Source: a virus | IMG/VR virus record: IMGVR_UViG_3300042387_000049 | Span: 1 to 24,428 of that record | Direction: 5' to 3' (one strand) | Length of the DNA stretch: 24,428 nt | Part shown: positions 1 through 7,965 of the stretch, one piece after another | How the letters are laid out: each line of letters starts with the position of its first letter | Position numbering within the stretch: the first letter of the stretch is position 1 | Notes under the pieces: model-generated | Database searches by the model: none | Told to the model about the DNA's origin: nothing | The model's input: the letters and a program-made list of their open reading frames with translations, nothing else | Program-made: the position numbers and the translations under genes

Positions 1-951
1 AACAAATAAACCCCATTCAAAATCTCCATTAGATATGTTTAATATATCTAATCCTGCTGGTACTATTACAGCATATGGTCTTGAAGTTTTAATTCTAATC
101 GTTGCAATATTATAATAAGTATTTGCAGTTGATAAATTTACACCAGCACTAACAGTACCTGTTCCAACCATTTGTTCTAATCCTTCAGGTGAATATCCAC
201 CTTCAGAAATACAAGAAGAACATATTTGTTGTAATGTATAAGTACCCGCTGTTAATGTTCCAGCTCTTTCAATTTCATAGCGAATTGGAAGATTGGCTGT
301 TTGCATATAAACAGTTGTTAAACTATTAGCATTATTAAAAGTATGTGCTGTAATTAATTGACCATTAATAACAAATCCAACTCTAACAGATCCTACCCCT
401 AACCATTCAATATCAATAAATAATATATTTGATGTAGCTGGATCTAAATCAAATCCACTTGCACCTGTTCCATCTAATTTATCGCCATTCCAACTAGATT
501 GTGATATTTCAGTATCAACTGCTGCGCCGGATGTATAAGTACGTCTTACTATTTTTAAAGTTGTTCCATCAGCATAAAAAAATATTCCATTATTTGCATC
601 AAATAAACCAACCTTTTGTTTTAAGTTTGTAGTAGGTTCATTCATTACAAATGTATTAAAAATAAGCAATGACTTACCAGGTTGATAAGACATAACTCTT
701 TTAGATTGTCTTATTGTTTTAGATCCTGATGCTTCTGTTACATTTAAATTAACTGTAGATTTATTAGCTGTATAAGTAACACTTCCACCATTTGCAGTTG
801 ATTCATCAAATAAAGTATTCTTTGACATGATATTCTTACTGTCAAAGATAGTAAGTGGATTAGATACTCTTAATCTTCCAAATGCATCTAAGGTATTACC
901 ACCGAAAGTAACTAGTTCACCACTACCAATATTTACATTATTACAACTCAT
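1..951 (-). CDS. Phage tail/fibre-type structural protein, 3' end outside window
   Basis: An open frame of 317 codons runs from an ATG at 951 to the window edge with no stop, so the C-terminus is missing. The start overlaps the stop of the 58-residue gene upstream (TAATG), which supports it. Near the N-terminus (about residues 22-32) is the motif DAFGRLRVSNP followed by an LTIFDSK-like stretch. I recognise this opening from many phage virion proteins, usually annotated as tail, baseplate or fibre components. The body is rich in Thr, Ser, Asn and Gly with alternating hydrophobic residues, as in beta-structured virion proteins, and has no membrane segment or catalytic motif. It follows the gp10-like tail gene, which fits a tail-tip or fibre role. 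The exact function is not known. Confidence 0.75.
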   Translation of the reverse strand, partial: MSCNNVNIGSGELVTFGGNTLDAFGRLRVSNPLTIFDSKNIMSKNTLFDESTANGGSVTYTANKSTVNLNVTEASGSKTIRQSKRVMSYQPGKSLLIFNTFVMNEPTTNLKQKVGLFDANNGIFFYADGTTLKIVRRTYTSGAAVDTEISQSSWNGDKLDGTGASGFDLDPATSNILFIDIEWLGVGSVRVGFVINGQLITAHTFNNANSLTTVYMQTANLPIRYEIERAGTLTAGTYTLQQICSSCISEGGYSPEGLEQMVGTGTVSAGVNLSTANTYYNIATIRIKTSRPYAVIVPAGLDILNISNGDFEWGLFV

Positions 952-1127
952 TAGCAGCCAAACCTCATGTTAAACCAAGTAAATCTTTCAACTTCTTGTT
1001 TTAAATCTTCTTGAAAAGAAAAGTTTAATTGATTTTTTAATGTTTCTAAAGATTGTAAAACTTGTCTTTGATTTTCAGGTGAATATTGTTGTGCTGGTTC
1101 TGGTACGTATGCTGTAATTTTTGCCAT
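951..1127 (-). CDS. Small phage protein, 58 residues
   Basis: This short gene starts at an ATG whose A is also the last base of the preceding tail gene's stop (TAATG), and its own stop overlaps the next ATG in the same way. That coupling on both sides is the main argument that it is real. The product begins MAKITAYVPEPAQQYSPENQ and continues as a likely amphipathic helix rich in Gln, Leu, Lys and Glu (about residues 18-48), ending in Trp-Phe and a terminal Cys. It has no membrane segment. I know no function. Its place between two tail genes suggests a small virion or assembly component. It is too short to be found by usual length cut-offs. Confidence 0.75.
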   Translation of the reverse strand: MAKITAYVPEPAQQYSPENQRQVLQSLETLKNQLNFSFQEDLKQEVERFTWFNMRFGC

Positions 1128-3277
1128 TATCTTCTTCCGTCAGGCTGAATATCTACTCTAAATAATCCATATCTCCAATTTTCATCGGTCGCTTCATTTT
1201 CAACTTTAATACTCATTAATCTATTCCTTGCTCTTGTATCAATTTTTGTTGTTGAAGAAGTTACTGTATAAGGTCCTAACATCTGACTATTTTGTGTTTG
1301 GGACGGATAATCTCTTAACAATAAAGTTACTTTAGCATTTCCTGTAAGGATTTTAAAGTCTGGAATAAATCTATTTATCTTCATTAAATATTGACCATCT
1401 CCTTCAATATCTAAATCAAAATCCCCTGATTCAATATAAGCTGGTATTGCCGTTTTAGTCCCTGAAATATCTACATCATTAACACCGGTTTCATGTTCAT
1501 AATAAATAGATGCACCATTAGTATTGGTTACACCATTAATTGTTGGGAAAGTGGGTAACATCGTTGCATCATATTTAGTTGCATAAGGTTTATCAAAAAC
1601 ATCAGCATCTGCCCAAGAAGTTCTTGCAAGGGACATGGTTGTCCAAGTATTTTCTAAATAATTATAAACTACCGATCTATTATTTTGAATTGAATTTTCA
1701 GTTGGATAGAACCAAATAACTTCATTATATAAATTATTATGAGATCCATAGATAATATCAGAATTACCATAATTAATTCCTAAATTACCTCCACCCGTTG
1801 TAAATACAAAGTCTTCAACTAGAGATGGTAATTGTTTAACGGTTCCATCGTAAACAAAGAAGCCTCCTCCAAATCCCATCCAGAAAACCGCACCCTGTGC
1901 ATAGACAATTGAATTTTGACTAATGCAACCACAGTTTGTTCCAACTTGTCTAACAGAAAATACAAATGGAGGACCTACAAATTGAATAACATAAGCTGCA
2001 GCATTGGTTAAAACAAATATATAATCTTTACCTTGTATAGCTCCAACAATAAAATTCCCTGTATCCAGTCTAAAGGTTCCTGCTGTATTTGTTGCAGTCG
2101 GATTATAAGTATTAAAGTCTTCTTGATTTGAAAATCTTATAAACATTGGATCTTGAGTTGAAGGAGACCCAATTGTAGTTTCTGTTCCAAGTAAAAATAA
2201 ATGACGATCTCGATCGGATACAATACTCATTACAGATGCTGTAGGTGCGCCTGAGATAACAGTTGCTCTATTTAAAAGAGGTGTTGGAACGCCTGGATTC
2301 CATGAGAATGTCTTACCATCTTTAATGGTTGCAATTAAAATTTGTCCAAAGTTATCAAGAGACCAGAGTCCTGGTGATAAAGTAACTCCAATAGTTGCAG
2401 CCTGTCCCCAACCAACAAAAGTTAAGGCATCAAAAACAGTAGCATTGTCTAAATGAGATGCCGCCGTTGTTCCACTTGCACCTCTGACACAACCTGTAAA
2501 ATCTGTTCCAGTTTTACCTGTGTAAGTAATTAATTCTGAATTTATTAATAGTGTTCCTGTTGATGCAAAGCCAGTAGTAGAATCTACTGTAATAGTTGTT
2601 ATTGTATTATCAATAGCTCCATTTAATTGATTCTGTAAAGATCCTGGAGTAAGTCCTCCATAAACCCCTGCACCAAAACCAAATCCTGCAATTTGAAATG
2701 CTGGGCCAATAGTTACATAAGGAGTTGTAGTAATAGTAGATCCTCCCCCTGACATGCCTGTTCCAGCCTCAACGACAGACATTGTTACTGTGAAAGAATT
2801 TGAATTTGGAGTAGAGATAACTTCGAATGGATTGGTTGTAAAATTAGCATTGTTAAAAGTAGTAACACCTCCTCCCGCTAAAGATGGAGAAGTAAATATA
2901 ATATAATCCCCAACAGATAAACTATGAGATACTTTAGTTACAGTTACTGTTGCAGAACCTGTTGTTGAAGCAAGTGTACAAGATGTTAAAGCTGTTCCAA
3001 GTGGAGTAATATCATAAAAAACACCATCTGAATAAATAACCAATAATTTGTTCGTTCCAATCGCTGCATAACGATTACCATCTAATGCAGTCCAAGTTAA
3101 GATTTCTCTTGCTGAACCTGCAAGTCTTGAAGATGTAGTTTGCTGCCAGCCACCTATTTTCTCAGGATATCCATAACGAAAGCGTACAAAATCTCCATCA
3201 ATCCACTGACCTTCTGCAGCAGTTGATGTGTCTTGTTTATTAAATCCAGCTTTTAATGGTATCTTTTTTAATGGCAT
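1127..3277 (-). CDS. P22 gp10-like tail/DNA-stabilisation protein
   Basis: This 716-residue protein opens with a short basic segment, then DGDFVRFRYGYPEKIGGWQ (about residues 28-46). That arrangement is typical of large marine podophage tail proteins related to P22 gp10, which plugs the neck and holds packaged DNA. The rest is beta-rich and Gly/Thr/Ser-rich, with recurring propeller-like strands such as GAVFWMGFGGGFFVYDG. Residues about 217-283 form a module ending in GCVRGASGTTAASH that also occurs in the gp4-like protein at 15508-16470. The gene follows the non-structural cassette after five bases and is coupled to the 58-residue gene downstream. The identification rests on the N-terminal pattern, size and presence of a gp4-like partner; a generic structural protein is the alternative. 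Confidence 0.7.
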   Translation of the reverse strand: MPLKKIPLKAGFNKQDTSTAAEGQWIDGDFVRFRYGYPEKIGGWQQTTSSRLAGSAREILTWTALDGNRYAAIGTNKLLVIYSDGVFYDITPLGTALTSCTLASTTGSATVTVTKVSHSLSVGDYIIFTSPSLAGGGVTTFNNANFTTNPFEVISTPNSNSFTVTMSVVEAGTGMSGGGSTITTTPYVTIGPAFQIAGFGFGAGVYGGLTPGSLQNQLNGAIDNTITTITVDSTTGFASTGTLLINSELITYTGKTGTDFTGCVRGASGTTAASHLDNATVFDALTFVGWGQAATIGVTLSPGLWSLDNFGQILIATIKDGKTFSWNPGVPTPLLNRATVISGAPTASVMSIVSDRDRHLFLLGTETTIGSPSTQDPMFIRFSNQEDFNTYNPTATNTAGTFRLDTGNFIVGAIQGKDYIFVLTNAAAYVIQFVGPPFVFSVRQVGTNCGCISQNSIVYAQGAVFWMGFGGGFFVYDGTVKQLPSLVEDFVFTTGGGNLGINYGNSDIIYGSHNNLYNEVIWFYPTENSIQNNRSVVYNYLENTWTTMSLARTSWADADVFDKPYATKYDATMLPTFPTINGVTNTNGASIYYEHETGVNDVDISGTKTAIPAYIESGDFDLDIEGDGQYLMKINRFIPDFKILTGNAKVTLLLRDYPSQTQNSQMLGPYTVTSSTTKIDTRARNRLMSIKVENEATDENWRYGLFRVDIQPDGRR

Positions 3278-3282
3278 AAATA

Positions 3283-4029
3283 TTACCTATCATATAAGCC
3301 ATTTTCATTCAATAAGTTTAAAAAATTACCTATGTTTTGACCATATATCTTTAACATATCTTCATCATATATAAAACTAGGTTTTTTAAAAGGGTGATGT
3401 TTTAGTGTAAGAACATTAACAACTTGCATGAATTTAGCTTCATGTGCATCTATTGGCTTATAACATAATGTAGAATCATATTGTTGACGCTGTAATTCTA
3501 AAAATCTATTTGTTCCAGTTTGTATTAAATTATCATTAGAAGGACTTAAAACAATTGGACATAATAATCCATGTTGTTCTATTTGACCTTTAACTCTATT
3601 AATAGATTTTTCTATAGGTTTATGAATTAAACTTAAATTTTTAAGTTGCTTGATTATAATTCTATTTTTAAATAATTGATATTTTGGGTATGCTATTTTT
3701 AAAGATTTGTAATAAGCATTATCAGCGTCTGTTGGAATATATTTTGCATTCTCCTCTTTTAAAAATTTACTTTCATCTTTAGGTATAACTTTAATTTCAA
3801 ATTCTTTCATACCTAAATCACATCCAATAATATATCTTTTTATACCAAGACATATTTTATATATATTTCCATCTTGAACACAAATTAATGGATTTAATAT
3901 ACCATGTTTTTCTATACTGACTTTAATTTGTTTGTAATAATCTCCGTGTTTTTGTGCCTCTCTACCTTTTTCTGTTTTTAAAAAATCATTTTTAAATGTA
4001 AGTTTATCTTTATGAACCTTAATTAACAT
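3283..4029 (-). CDS. Protein with two ParB/sulfiredoxin-like domains
   Basis: The 248-residue product appears to hold two copies of a ParB-like fold. The first (about residues 34-82) has KVSIEKHGILNPLIC, then a strand and LGIKRYIIG with a Gly-x-x-Arg core. The second (about 144-193) has KGQIEQHGLLCPIVL, then TGTNRFLELQ. In the family, this GxxR element binds nucleotide, and members include ParB CTPases, sulfiredoxins and nucleases. There is no obvious helix-turn-helix, so a partition role is unlikely. It is the last gene of the cassette and overlaps the methyltransferase gene by seven bases. In phage and polysaccharide loci such proteins sit beside methyltransferases and glycosyltransferases without a settled role. 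The domain call is fairly secure; the function is not. Confidence 0.65.
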   Translation of the reverse strand: MLIKVHKDKLTFKNDFLKTEKGREAQKHGDYYKQIKVSIEKHGILNPLICVQDGNIYKICLGIKRYIIGCDLGMKEFEIKVIPKDESKFLKEENAKYIPTDADNAYYKSLKIAYPKYQLFKNRIIIKQLKNLSLIHKPIEKSINRVKGQIEQHGLLCPIVLSPSNDNLIQTGTNRFLELQRQQYDSTLCYKPIDAHEAKFMQVVNVLTLKHHPFKKPSFIYDEDMLKIYGQNIGNFLNLLNENGLYDR

Positions 4030-4538
4030 AACAACAATTTTAATCGTTTAGGAGTTTTATCTATTTCAACAACTTTAAATTTAGTTTTAATTAAGTTTAA
4101 CCACCAATCTTCTGGTTTTAATAAAATATGTGCATTTCTACCGTCTTTTAAAATTTTACCAGCTGGTTTTAATGCAATAGTAAAGTAAGCTAGTTTATCA
4201 GTAATGCTTCGAAGTTCATTTATAACATTTTCTATAAAAGATTCTTCAATATGTTCTAATACATCAATACAACAAACTAAATCTGCTTTTTTAGAAGAAC
4301 CATATTCTGGAAACACCGGATCATATGGAAAGTAATTAAAATCTTTTAAACCTAGTTGTATTAATTTTTTTTGTAAATTACATTTCCCTGCACCATAATC
4401 CGATATAGATGTATAATTATATTTCTCAAATATTTGTTTAACTTCTGGTGCAATACCAAGAGAAGCTGTTCCGTAATCTGATCTTAAATGTAAATCTTTC
4501 TGTAAATTTAAATATTCTTCTGAAATAGTTTTTGTCAT
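4023..4538 (-). CDS. Class I SAM-dependent methyltransferase
   Basis: The 171-residue protein shows the Rossmann methyltransferase signature. The glycine-rich SAM loop is DYGAGKCNL (residues 47-55), an acidic strand end follows at YDP (72-74), and the post-II/motif IV region is ADLVCCIDVLEHIE (85-98). It is shorter than many such enzymes (200-250 residues), and the C-terminal sheet ends almost at the stop. It lacks the NPPY or DPPY motif of adenine or N4-cytosine DNA methyltransferases, so DNA modification is not suggested. The DVLEHIE pattern is typical of small-molecule, lipid and sugar methyltransferases. Two bases separate it from the glycosyltransferase gene upstream. Methylation of a glycan or another product of the cassette is the likely role; the acceptor cannot be told. 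Confidence 0.85.
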   Translation of the reverse strand: MTKTISEEYLNLQKDLHLRSDYGTASLGIAPEVKQIFEKYNYTSISDYGAGKCNLQKKLIQLGLKDFNYFPYDPVFPEYGSSKKADLVCCIDVLEHIEESFIENVINELRSITDKLAYFTIALKPAGKILKDGRNAHILLKPEDWWLNLIKTKFKVVEIDKTPKRLKLLLC

Positions 4539-4540
4539 TT

Positions 4541-5206
4541 TTACAGATTTATTTTAGTCATATTATAAACTTTAAACCATTCATTTGCATACTCTGTGTT
4601 TTTGTAATCCTTAAAATAAGGTCCACCTTCTGTAAAATGAATATTATGTACATCTTTTTTATAAGGATATTCACCTACTAACCAATTCCATTCAAGAGGA
4701 ATATTACCTATTAAATTTTCATCTAACCATTTAAATTGATGAAGTTCTAAACCAGATCTAGTATTAACATATTCTGGTGTAAGTGTTTTACATTTACTAC
4801 AATCCATTAACATTAAACTAGACCAATTCTTTTTTGCATATATCGTTTGATTATTACCTAAAAACTTATTTTTAGAACTAGGAGTATACTCATGTTTACA
4901 AACTTGAATTGCATAGTCTTTATTTCTTAAATTCCAAAGTTCTGTGATATCTGATAACATCACCATATCAGAATCCATAAATATGGCCCAGCCATTATAA
5001 TTCATTAGGTAAGGAACTAGAAATCTACTAAATGAAAATTCAGTAGAAGCAAGTGAATCTTGTTTTCTTGTATAAATATTTTTTAAATTACCTAAATGAA
5101 TAGGTGAAATGGTAACTGGAGTAGAACTGTTTCTTAAAATACTTTCTGAAAGTACATGATAAGCTATTTTAACTTTACTATCATAACCTATAAATATAGG
5201 AATCAC
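4541..5206 (-). CDS. GT8-like glycosyltransferase (GT-A fold)
   Basis: The 221-residue product begins with IPIFIGYDSKVKIAYHVL, the first nucleotide-binding strand of GT8-type enzymes. An Arg-containing region follows (SFSRFLVPYLM, about 59-68), then AIFMDSDMVML with the metal-binding Asp-x-Asp at residues 78-80. Later elements NWSSLMLMDC (127-136), IPLEWNWLVGEY (169-180) and IHFTEGGPYF (189-198) match the order seen in this class. Such enzymes use a nucleotide-sugar and keep or invert its configuration; donor and acceptor are not readable. It overlaps the upstream oxygenase gene by four bases (ATGA). Close relatives are known in marine phages and in lipopolysaccharide loci. The family call is good. 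Whether it decorates phage proteins or the host surface is inference. Confidence 0.8.
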   Translation of the reverse strand: MIPIFIGYDSKVKIAYHVLSESILRNSSTPVTISPIHLGNLKNIYTRKQDSLASTEFSFSRFLVPYLMNYNGWAIFMDSDMVMLSDITELWNLRNKDYAIQVCKHEYTPSSKNKFLGNNQTIYAKKNWSSLMLMDCSKCKTLTPEYVNTRSGLELHQFKWLDENLIGNIPLEWNWLVGEYPYKKDVHNIHFTEGGPYFKDYKNTEYANEWFKVYNMTKINL

Positions 5207-5790
5207 GCAAACATTCCAGCTTGTAGAAAATTAAAAGATACTGATATTCTAACATCATTAGATTTGTTTACATCAACAGTATGATTAAGCCATGATGGAA
5301 ACATAATACATCTTCCAGCAATTGGTTCATAATGCACTTCTTTCCATAGATGTTTTGGTAAAGGTTGTTCTGTTCTTCTTGGAACAGTCATAAGTGATAT
5401 TGTTTTAGGATCTTCTATTTTTAAATGTCCACAGTTTTCTTGAGTCTTAACATAATAAACTCCTGACCATAAAGAATTTGGATGAATATGGGGTCTATTA
5501 AATGCACCCGGTGGATTAATATTTGCCCACATGTTGCCAAGGAAAGGTTCTGAATCTAAACATTCTTCTTTAAAAATATCAAATTGCATTACAAATAATT
5601 CATGAATAAGAGGTTTATATTCTTCTTTTTTATGCATGTCGGATGGTGAATGCCATCCATTTACATTTGTTTTTTGTAAACCTAAATCTTTTTTAGACCA
5701 ATTTATAATATCTTGTTCAAGTTTTTTATTGTCTATGTCAAAATCTTTAATATAGATTTGAGTTGGAAACCATAGTTCTTTATGCATCAT
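5203..5790 (-). CDS. 2OG-Fe(II) oxygenase-like protein (TIGR02466/PF13759 type)
   Basis: The 195-residue protein has the layout of a small family of putative 2-oxoglutarate/iron dioxygenases often found in marine phages. An N-terminal LWFPTQIYIKDF strand is followed by NMWANINPPGAFNRPHIHP (about 86-104) and WSGVYYVK. The C-terminal half has GRCIMFPSWLNHTVDVN and then RISVSFNF. His101 or His103, His170 and Arg181 are in the right order to be the iron and 2-oxoglutarate ligands. The usual middle Asp appears replaced by His in HIH, as is common in this family. It overlaps both neighbours by four bases. The substrate is unknown; hydroxylation of a sugar, lipid or protein is possible. Confidence 0.8.
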   Translation of the reverse strand: MMHKELWFPTQIYIKDFDIDNKKLEQDIINWSKKDLGLQKTNVNGWHSPSDMHKKEEYKPLIHELFVMQFDIFKEECLDSEPFLGNMWANINPPGAFNRPHIHPNSLWSGVYYVKTQENCGHLKIEDPKTISLMTVPRRTEQPLPKHLWKEVHYEPIAGRCIMFPSWLNHTVDVNKSNDVRISVSFNFLQAGMFA

Positions 5791-6434
5791 CCTTTTTTAT
5801 TCTCTAGTGGATTATATTCAACATCACAGTTTGCAGCCAATGTTCTTCTTGTTTCATGAGTTCCGTTAAATGGATATACACAATGTTTCATATCATAAGG
5901 AAATATATAAAAATCACGAAGTGCCATAGGAGGTGAATAATCTCTATTTGAAAATTGTCCTGATGAATTACCTATAATTTGTAATCTTCCATTTGTTGGT
6001 AAATCTTCTGATGAATATTCTACACCATAAGTTGATGGCAATTTTAAAATCATAACAGATGTTAAACCAGTAACTAAATTGCCATGATGAATATGAATTG
6101 GATTATATTCATGAGCTTTCATTTCATTTACCCATACTGAATTTAAATGAAGTTTATATTTTAAAACTTTATTCCAATCTAAATAATGAGCATAAGCTGA
6201 CATAAACCAATCTTGTACACGTGGAGTTAAATAATTGTGTTTATGCATTCTAGATGTATCATTTCCATCATAAAATAAAGATCTTTCATCATCTATTTTA
6301 CCAATTAATTGTTTATTAGCTTTTGCAAGTTCACCATGTTTACTTTCGTAAATTTGATTAATTTCATTAAAAATATCTAGGGGAACTTCGTAACGAATAA
6401 TTGTTTGACCTAAAAATACAAAATTAAATTTCAT
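5787..6434 (-). CDS. Second, divergent 2OG-Fe(II) oxygenase-like protein
   Basis: This 215-residue product has the double-stranded beta-helix pattern of 2-oxoglutarate oxygenases but differs clearly from its neighbour. It shows WVNEMKAHEYNPIHIHHGNL (about 101-120) with candidate iron ligands His114 and His116 or His117. Then come TSVMILKLP, DFYIFPYDMKHCVYPF with His184, and ETRRTLAANCDVEY with Arg196/197 as the likely 2-oxoglutarate anchor. The N-terminal about 90 residues are helical and unlike the neighbour, so this is not a recent tandem duplication. Similar proteins occur in cyanophages and other marine phages. The gene overlaps the next by four bases and the nucleotidyltransferase gene by eleven. 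Activity and substrate are not established. Confidence 0.72.
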   Translation of the reverse strand: MKFNFVFLGQTIIRYEVPLDIFNEINQIYESKHGELAKANKQLIGKIDDERSLFYDGNDTSRMHKHNYLTPRVQDWFMSAYAHYLDWNKVLKYKLHLNSVWVNEMKAHEYNPIHIHHGNLVTGLTSVMILKLPSTYGVEYSSEDLPTNGRLQIIGNSSGQFSNRDYSPPMALRDFYIFPYDMKHCVYPFNGTHETRRTLAANCDVEYNPLENKKG

Positions 6435-6774
6435 TCTTCATCTCTTTTCTAATCTTTGTTGCAGATATCTCTTGTATCTGTTTTGGTAATACGATCTCTT
6501 CAATCTTATATCCCACATCTCGACCATAACAAATATTGGTAATATTTGCAACTCTGATAACCTCAAATTTTCCCTTATATTCTTTTAATTTTTCCTCAAT
6601 ACGTTTTTTAATATCTTCAAATTCAAAGGGATTGTTATCTGACTTTGGCATTGATCTGACCATAATTTGCACCTGTCCCGTCTTTTTTAATATCTCTTTA
6701 AATAAAGCTAAATGCCCATCATGGAAAGGTTGCCAACGTCCTAGCATCTGTGCTGTGGGTTTAGAGTAATCCAT
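6424..6774 (-). CDS. Small HxGH-type nucleotidyltransferase
   Basis: The 116-residue protein has the minimal features of the cytidylyl/adenylyltransferase fold. LGRWQPFHDGH places HDGH at residues 18-21 after the first strand. NNPFEFEDIKKRI (47-59) resembles the NPF...RI element of NadM-type enzymes. ICYGRDVGYKIEEI (81-94) and ISATKIRKEM (103-112) supply the C-terminal phosphate-binding signature. The fold transfers a nucleotide from NTP to a phosphate or sulfate-like acceptor; NMN adenylyltransferase and ATP sulfurylase share it. It overlaps the APS-kinase-like gene by 14 bases, so a role in making adenylylsulfate is attractive, but a cytidylyltransferase or an NMN enzyme cannot be excluded. 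No other NAD-pathway gene is nearby. Confidence 0.75.
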   Translation of the reverse strand: MDYSKPTAQMLGRWQPFHDGHLALFKEILKKTGQVQIMVRSMPKSDNNPFEFEDIKKRIEEKLKEYKGKFEVIRVANITNICYGRDVGYKIEEIVLPKQIQEISATKIRKEMKNEI

Positions 6775-7147
6775 GGATCTCCTTTATTATGTTATCGTAG
6801 TTAAAATCTTTTATCTCAAAGTCTACTTTTTTAGGTTTTTCAAATACTTTATTAGTATCTTCAAATCTTCCTTTATCAATTGTATTCATCCAAATCTTCA
6901 TATCATAAAAAGATCTATAAGATTCAAATGGACAAACAAAGTCTACAACTACATGATTAACTACAAGATCACACATAGTCATCATACGATTCGCTTGTCG
7001 TTTACGACCGTTCTCTGTGAAATCCCAATCTTCAAATAGCTTTCTAATATCATCAGCATTAAAGTGCGGTATTTTTTTGTTATCAACTAATTTTTTAGCA
7101 AATGTAGTTTTGCCTGATCCTGGTAATCCAAATATTAATATCTTCAT
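6761..7147 (-). CDS. APS-kinase-like P-loop kinase, compact
   Basis: The 128-residue product starts at once with a P-loop, FGLPGSGKT (Walker A at 7-14). It then follows the order of adenylylsulfate kinases: NADDIRKLF (30-38) in place of the DGDNVR loop, DFTENGRKRQANRM (42-55) in place of the GFSxxxR helix, and VVVDFVCPFESYR (66-78) in place of the ISP..R strand. DKGRFEDTNKVFEKP (91-105) resembles the KGLY...FTGxxxxYExP lid but with the intervening residues missing. At 128 residues it is well below the usual 170-200. The known reaction is APS plus ATP giving PAPS, the sulfotransferase donor. It touches the sulfotransferase gene by one base. A different small-molecule kinase is the main alternative. 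Confidence 0.75.
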   Translation of the reverse strand: MKILIFGLPGSGKTTFAKKLVDNKKIPHFNADDIRKLFEDWDFTENGRKRQANRMMTMCDLVVNHVVVDFVCPFESYRSFYDMKIWMNTIDKGRFEDTNKVFEKPKKVDFEIKDFNYDNIIKEIHGLL

Positions 7148-7965
7148 TAAAATTTTATATGTCCATATGCATCAACAATTTTTTTAGGCAATTGTGATCT
7201 ATAAGGATTGTCTTCCTTTCTAATTTCTTCTCTAATTGTGTGCATTCTATTTCCTACAACTGTATCGTCATAACTCATACCATTTATTTGAAATTGATTC
7301 AAGGATTTAAAGTTATGATTAAATTTAGGTATTTGTAAAAAATCATATATTTTATTTATCTCAATTTCTGGATTGGTAACTAAATCATTATATCTTAAAT
7401 AATGACAAAGCTCTGGATAATTAAAAGAATTCTTTATGGCTTCTAAATCTTTTGCAATTGCACCATCTTTATTCATTAACATCCATAATTTTTCTTCAAT
7501 AGTTTTTTTACCATATTTATGAACAAAACTAGTGGGCTCTTTTTCAAACCATTTAATATAAGATGCAAGAACATCTAAAACATCTCTTAAAATAATAATG
7601 CATTTAAATGGACGTTTAAAATGTTTGTTCATTAACATGAAATTACCGGGTGTCATTACAGGACCACGATCAATAATATATTGTTGTGGCCAATCTTTAT
7701 AATAAGTATCAAACACAGTGTCTAATACGTTATCTAATGATTTATGATCTGGGTAATTTTGAAATACATCAGTTTCTTTAAGTAAAAATAAATCTTTCAT
7801 TATCTCTAATGTGATAGAATTAGGAGTCACAGCAATATTTGGATTCTGGTTCATGATTGAACCAAATAGCGTATTACCTGATCTTGGTAATGCGACTAAA
7901 AAAAATAATTGCTTAACTGGTCGGTTTGCCAAAAGTTGGTTGTTCAAGTGCTTTCTTCTCATCAT
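7147..7965 (-). CDS. PAPS-dependent sulfotransferase
   Basis: The 272-residue product has both signature elements of the sulfotransferase superfamily. The 5'-phosphosulfate loop is FFLVALPRSGNT (21-32), and the 3'-phosphate site is IIILRDVLDVLASY (123-136), with Arg127 and Ser135 in the expected places. YLRYNDLVTNPEIEINKIYDFL (189-210) is the familiar helix that follows in Golgi-type and bacterial members. No signal peptide or membrane anchor is seen, so it should act in the host cytoplasm. The chosen ATG overlaps the upstream gene by 53 bases; no later Met precedes the P-loop, so an internal non-ATG start is the only alternative. With the kinase-like gene next to it, it is the core of the inferred sulfation module. 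The acceptor is unknown. Confidence 0.88.
   Translation of the reverse strand: MMRRKHLNNQLLANRPVKQLFFLVALPRSGNTLFGSIMNQNPNIAVTPNSITLEIMKDLFLLKETDVFQNYPDHKSLDNVLDTVFDTYYKDWPQQYIIDRGPVMTPGNFMLMNKHFKRPFKCIIILRDVLDVLASYIKWFEKEPTSFVHKYGKKTIEEKLWMLMNKDGAIAKDLEAIKNSFNYPELCHYLRYNDLVTNPEIEINKIYDFLQIPKFNHNFKSLNQFQINGMSYDDTVVGNRMHTIREEIRKEDNPYRSQLPKKIVDAYGHIKF

Noticed and set aside
3283-4029. Plasmid/phage partition ParB
   Set aside because: No ParA, no parS-like site, no visible helix-turn-helix, and position at the end of an enzyme operon.
4023-4538. DNA methyltransferase of a restriction-modification system
   Set aside because: No DPPY/NPPY motif or PCQ motif, and no restriction gene next to it.
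6424-6774. Firm identification as ATP sulfurylase
   Set aside because: The fold and motifs fit several nucleotidyltransferases, and the protein is far shorter than true ATP sulfurylases. Kept only as a possibility.
6773-7039. Plus-strand frame opposite the APS-kinase-like gene
   Set aside because: No recognisable motifs and it lies entirely opposite a gene with a clear P-loop.
7913-7965. 53-base overlap equal in length to that at 17624-17676
   Set aside because: The equal length is most easily chance; the sequences show no similarity and the downstream start at 17676 has its own ribosome site.
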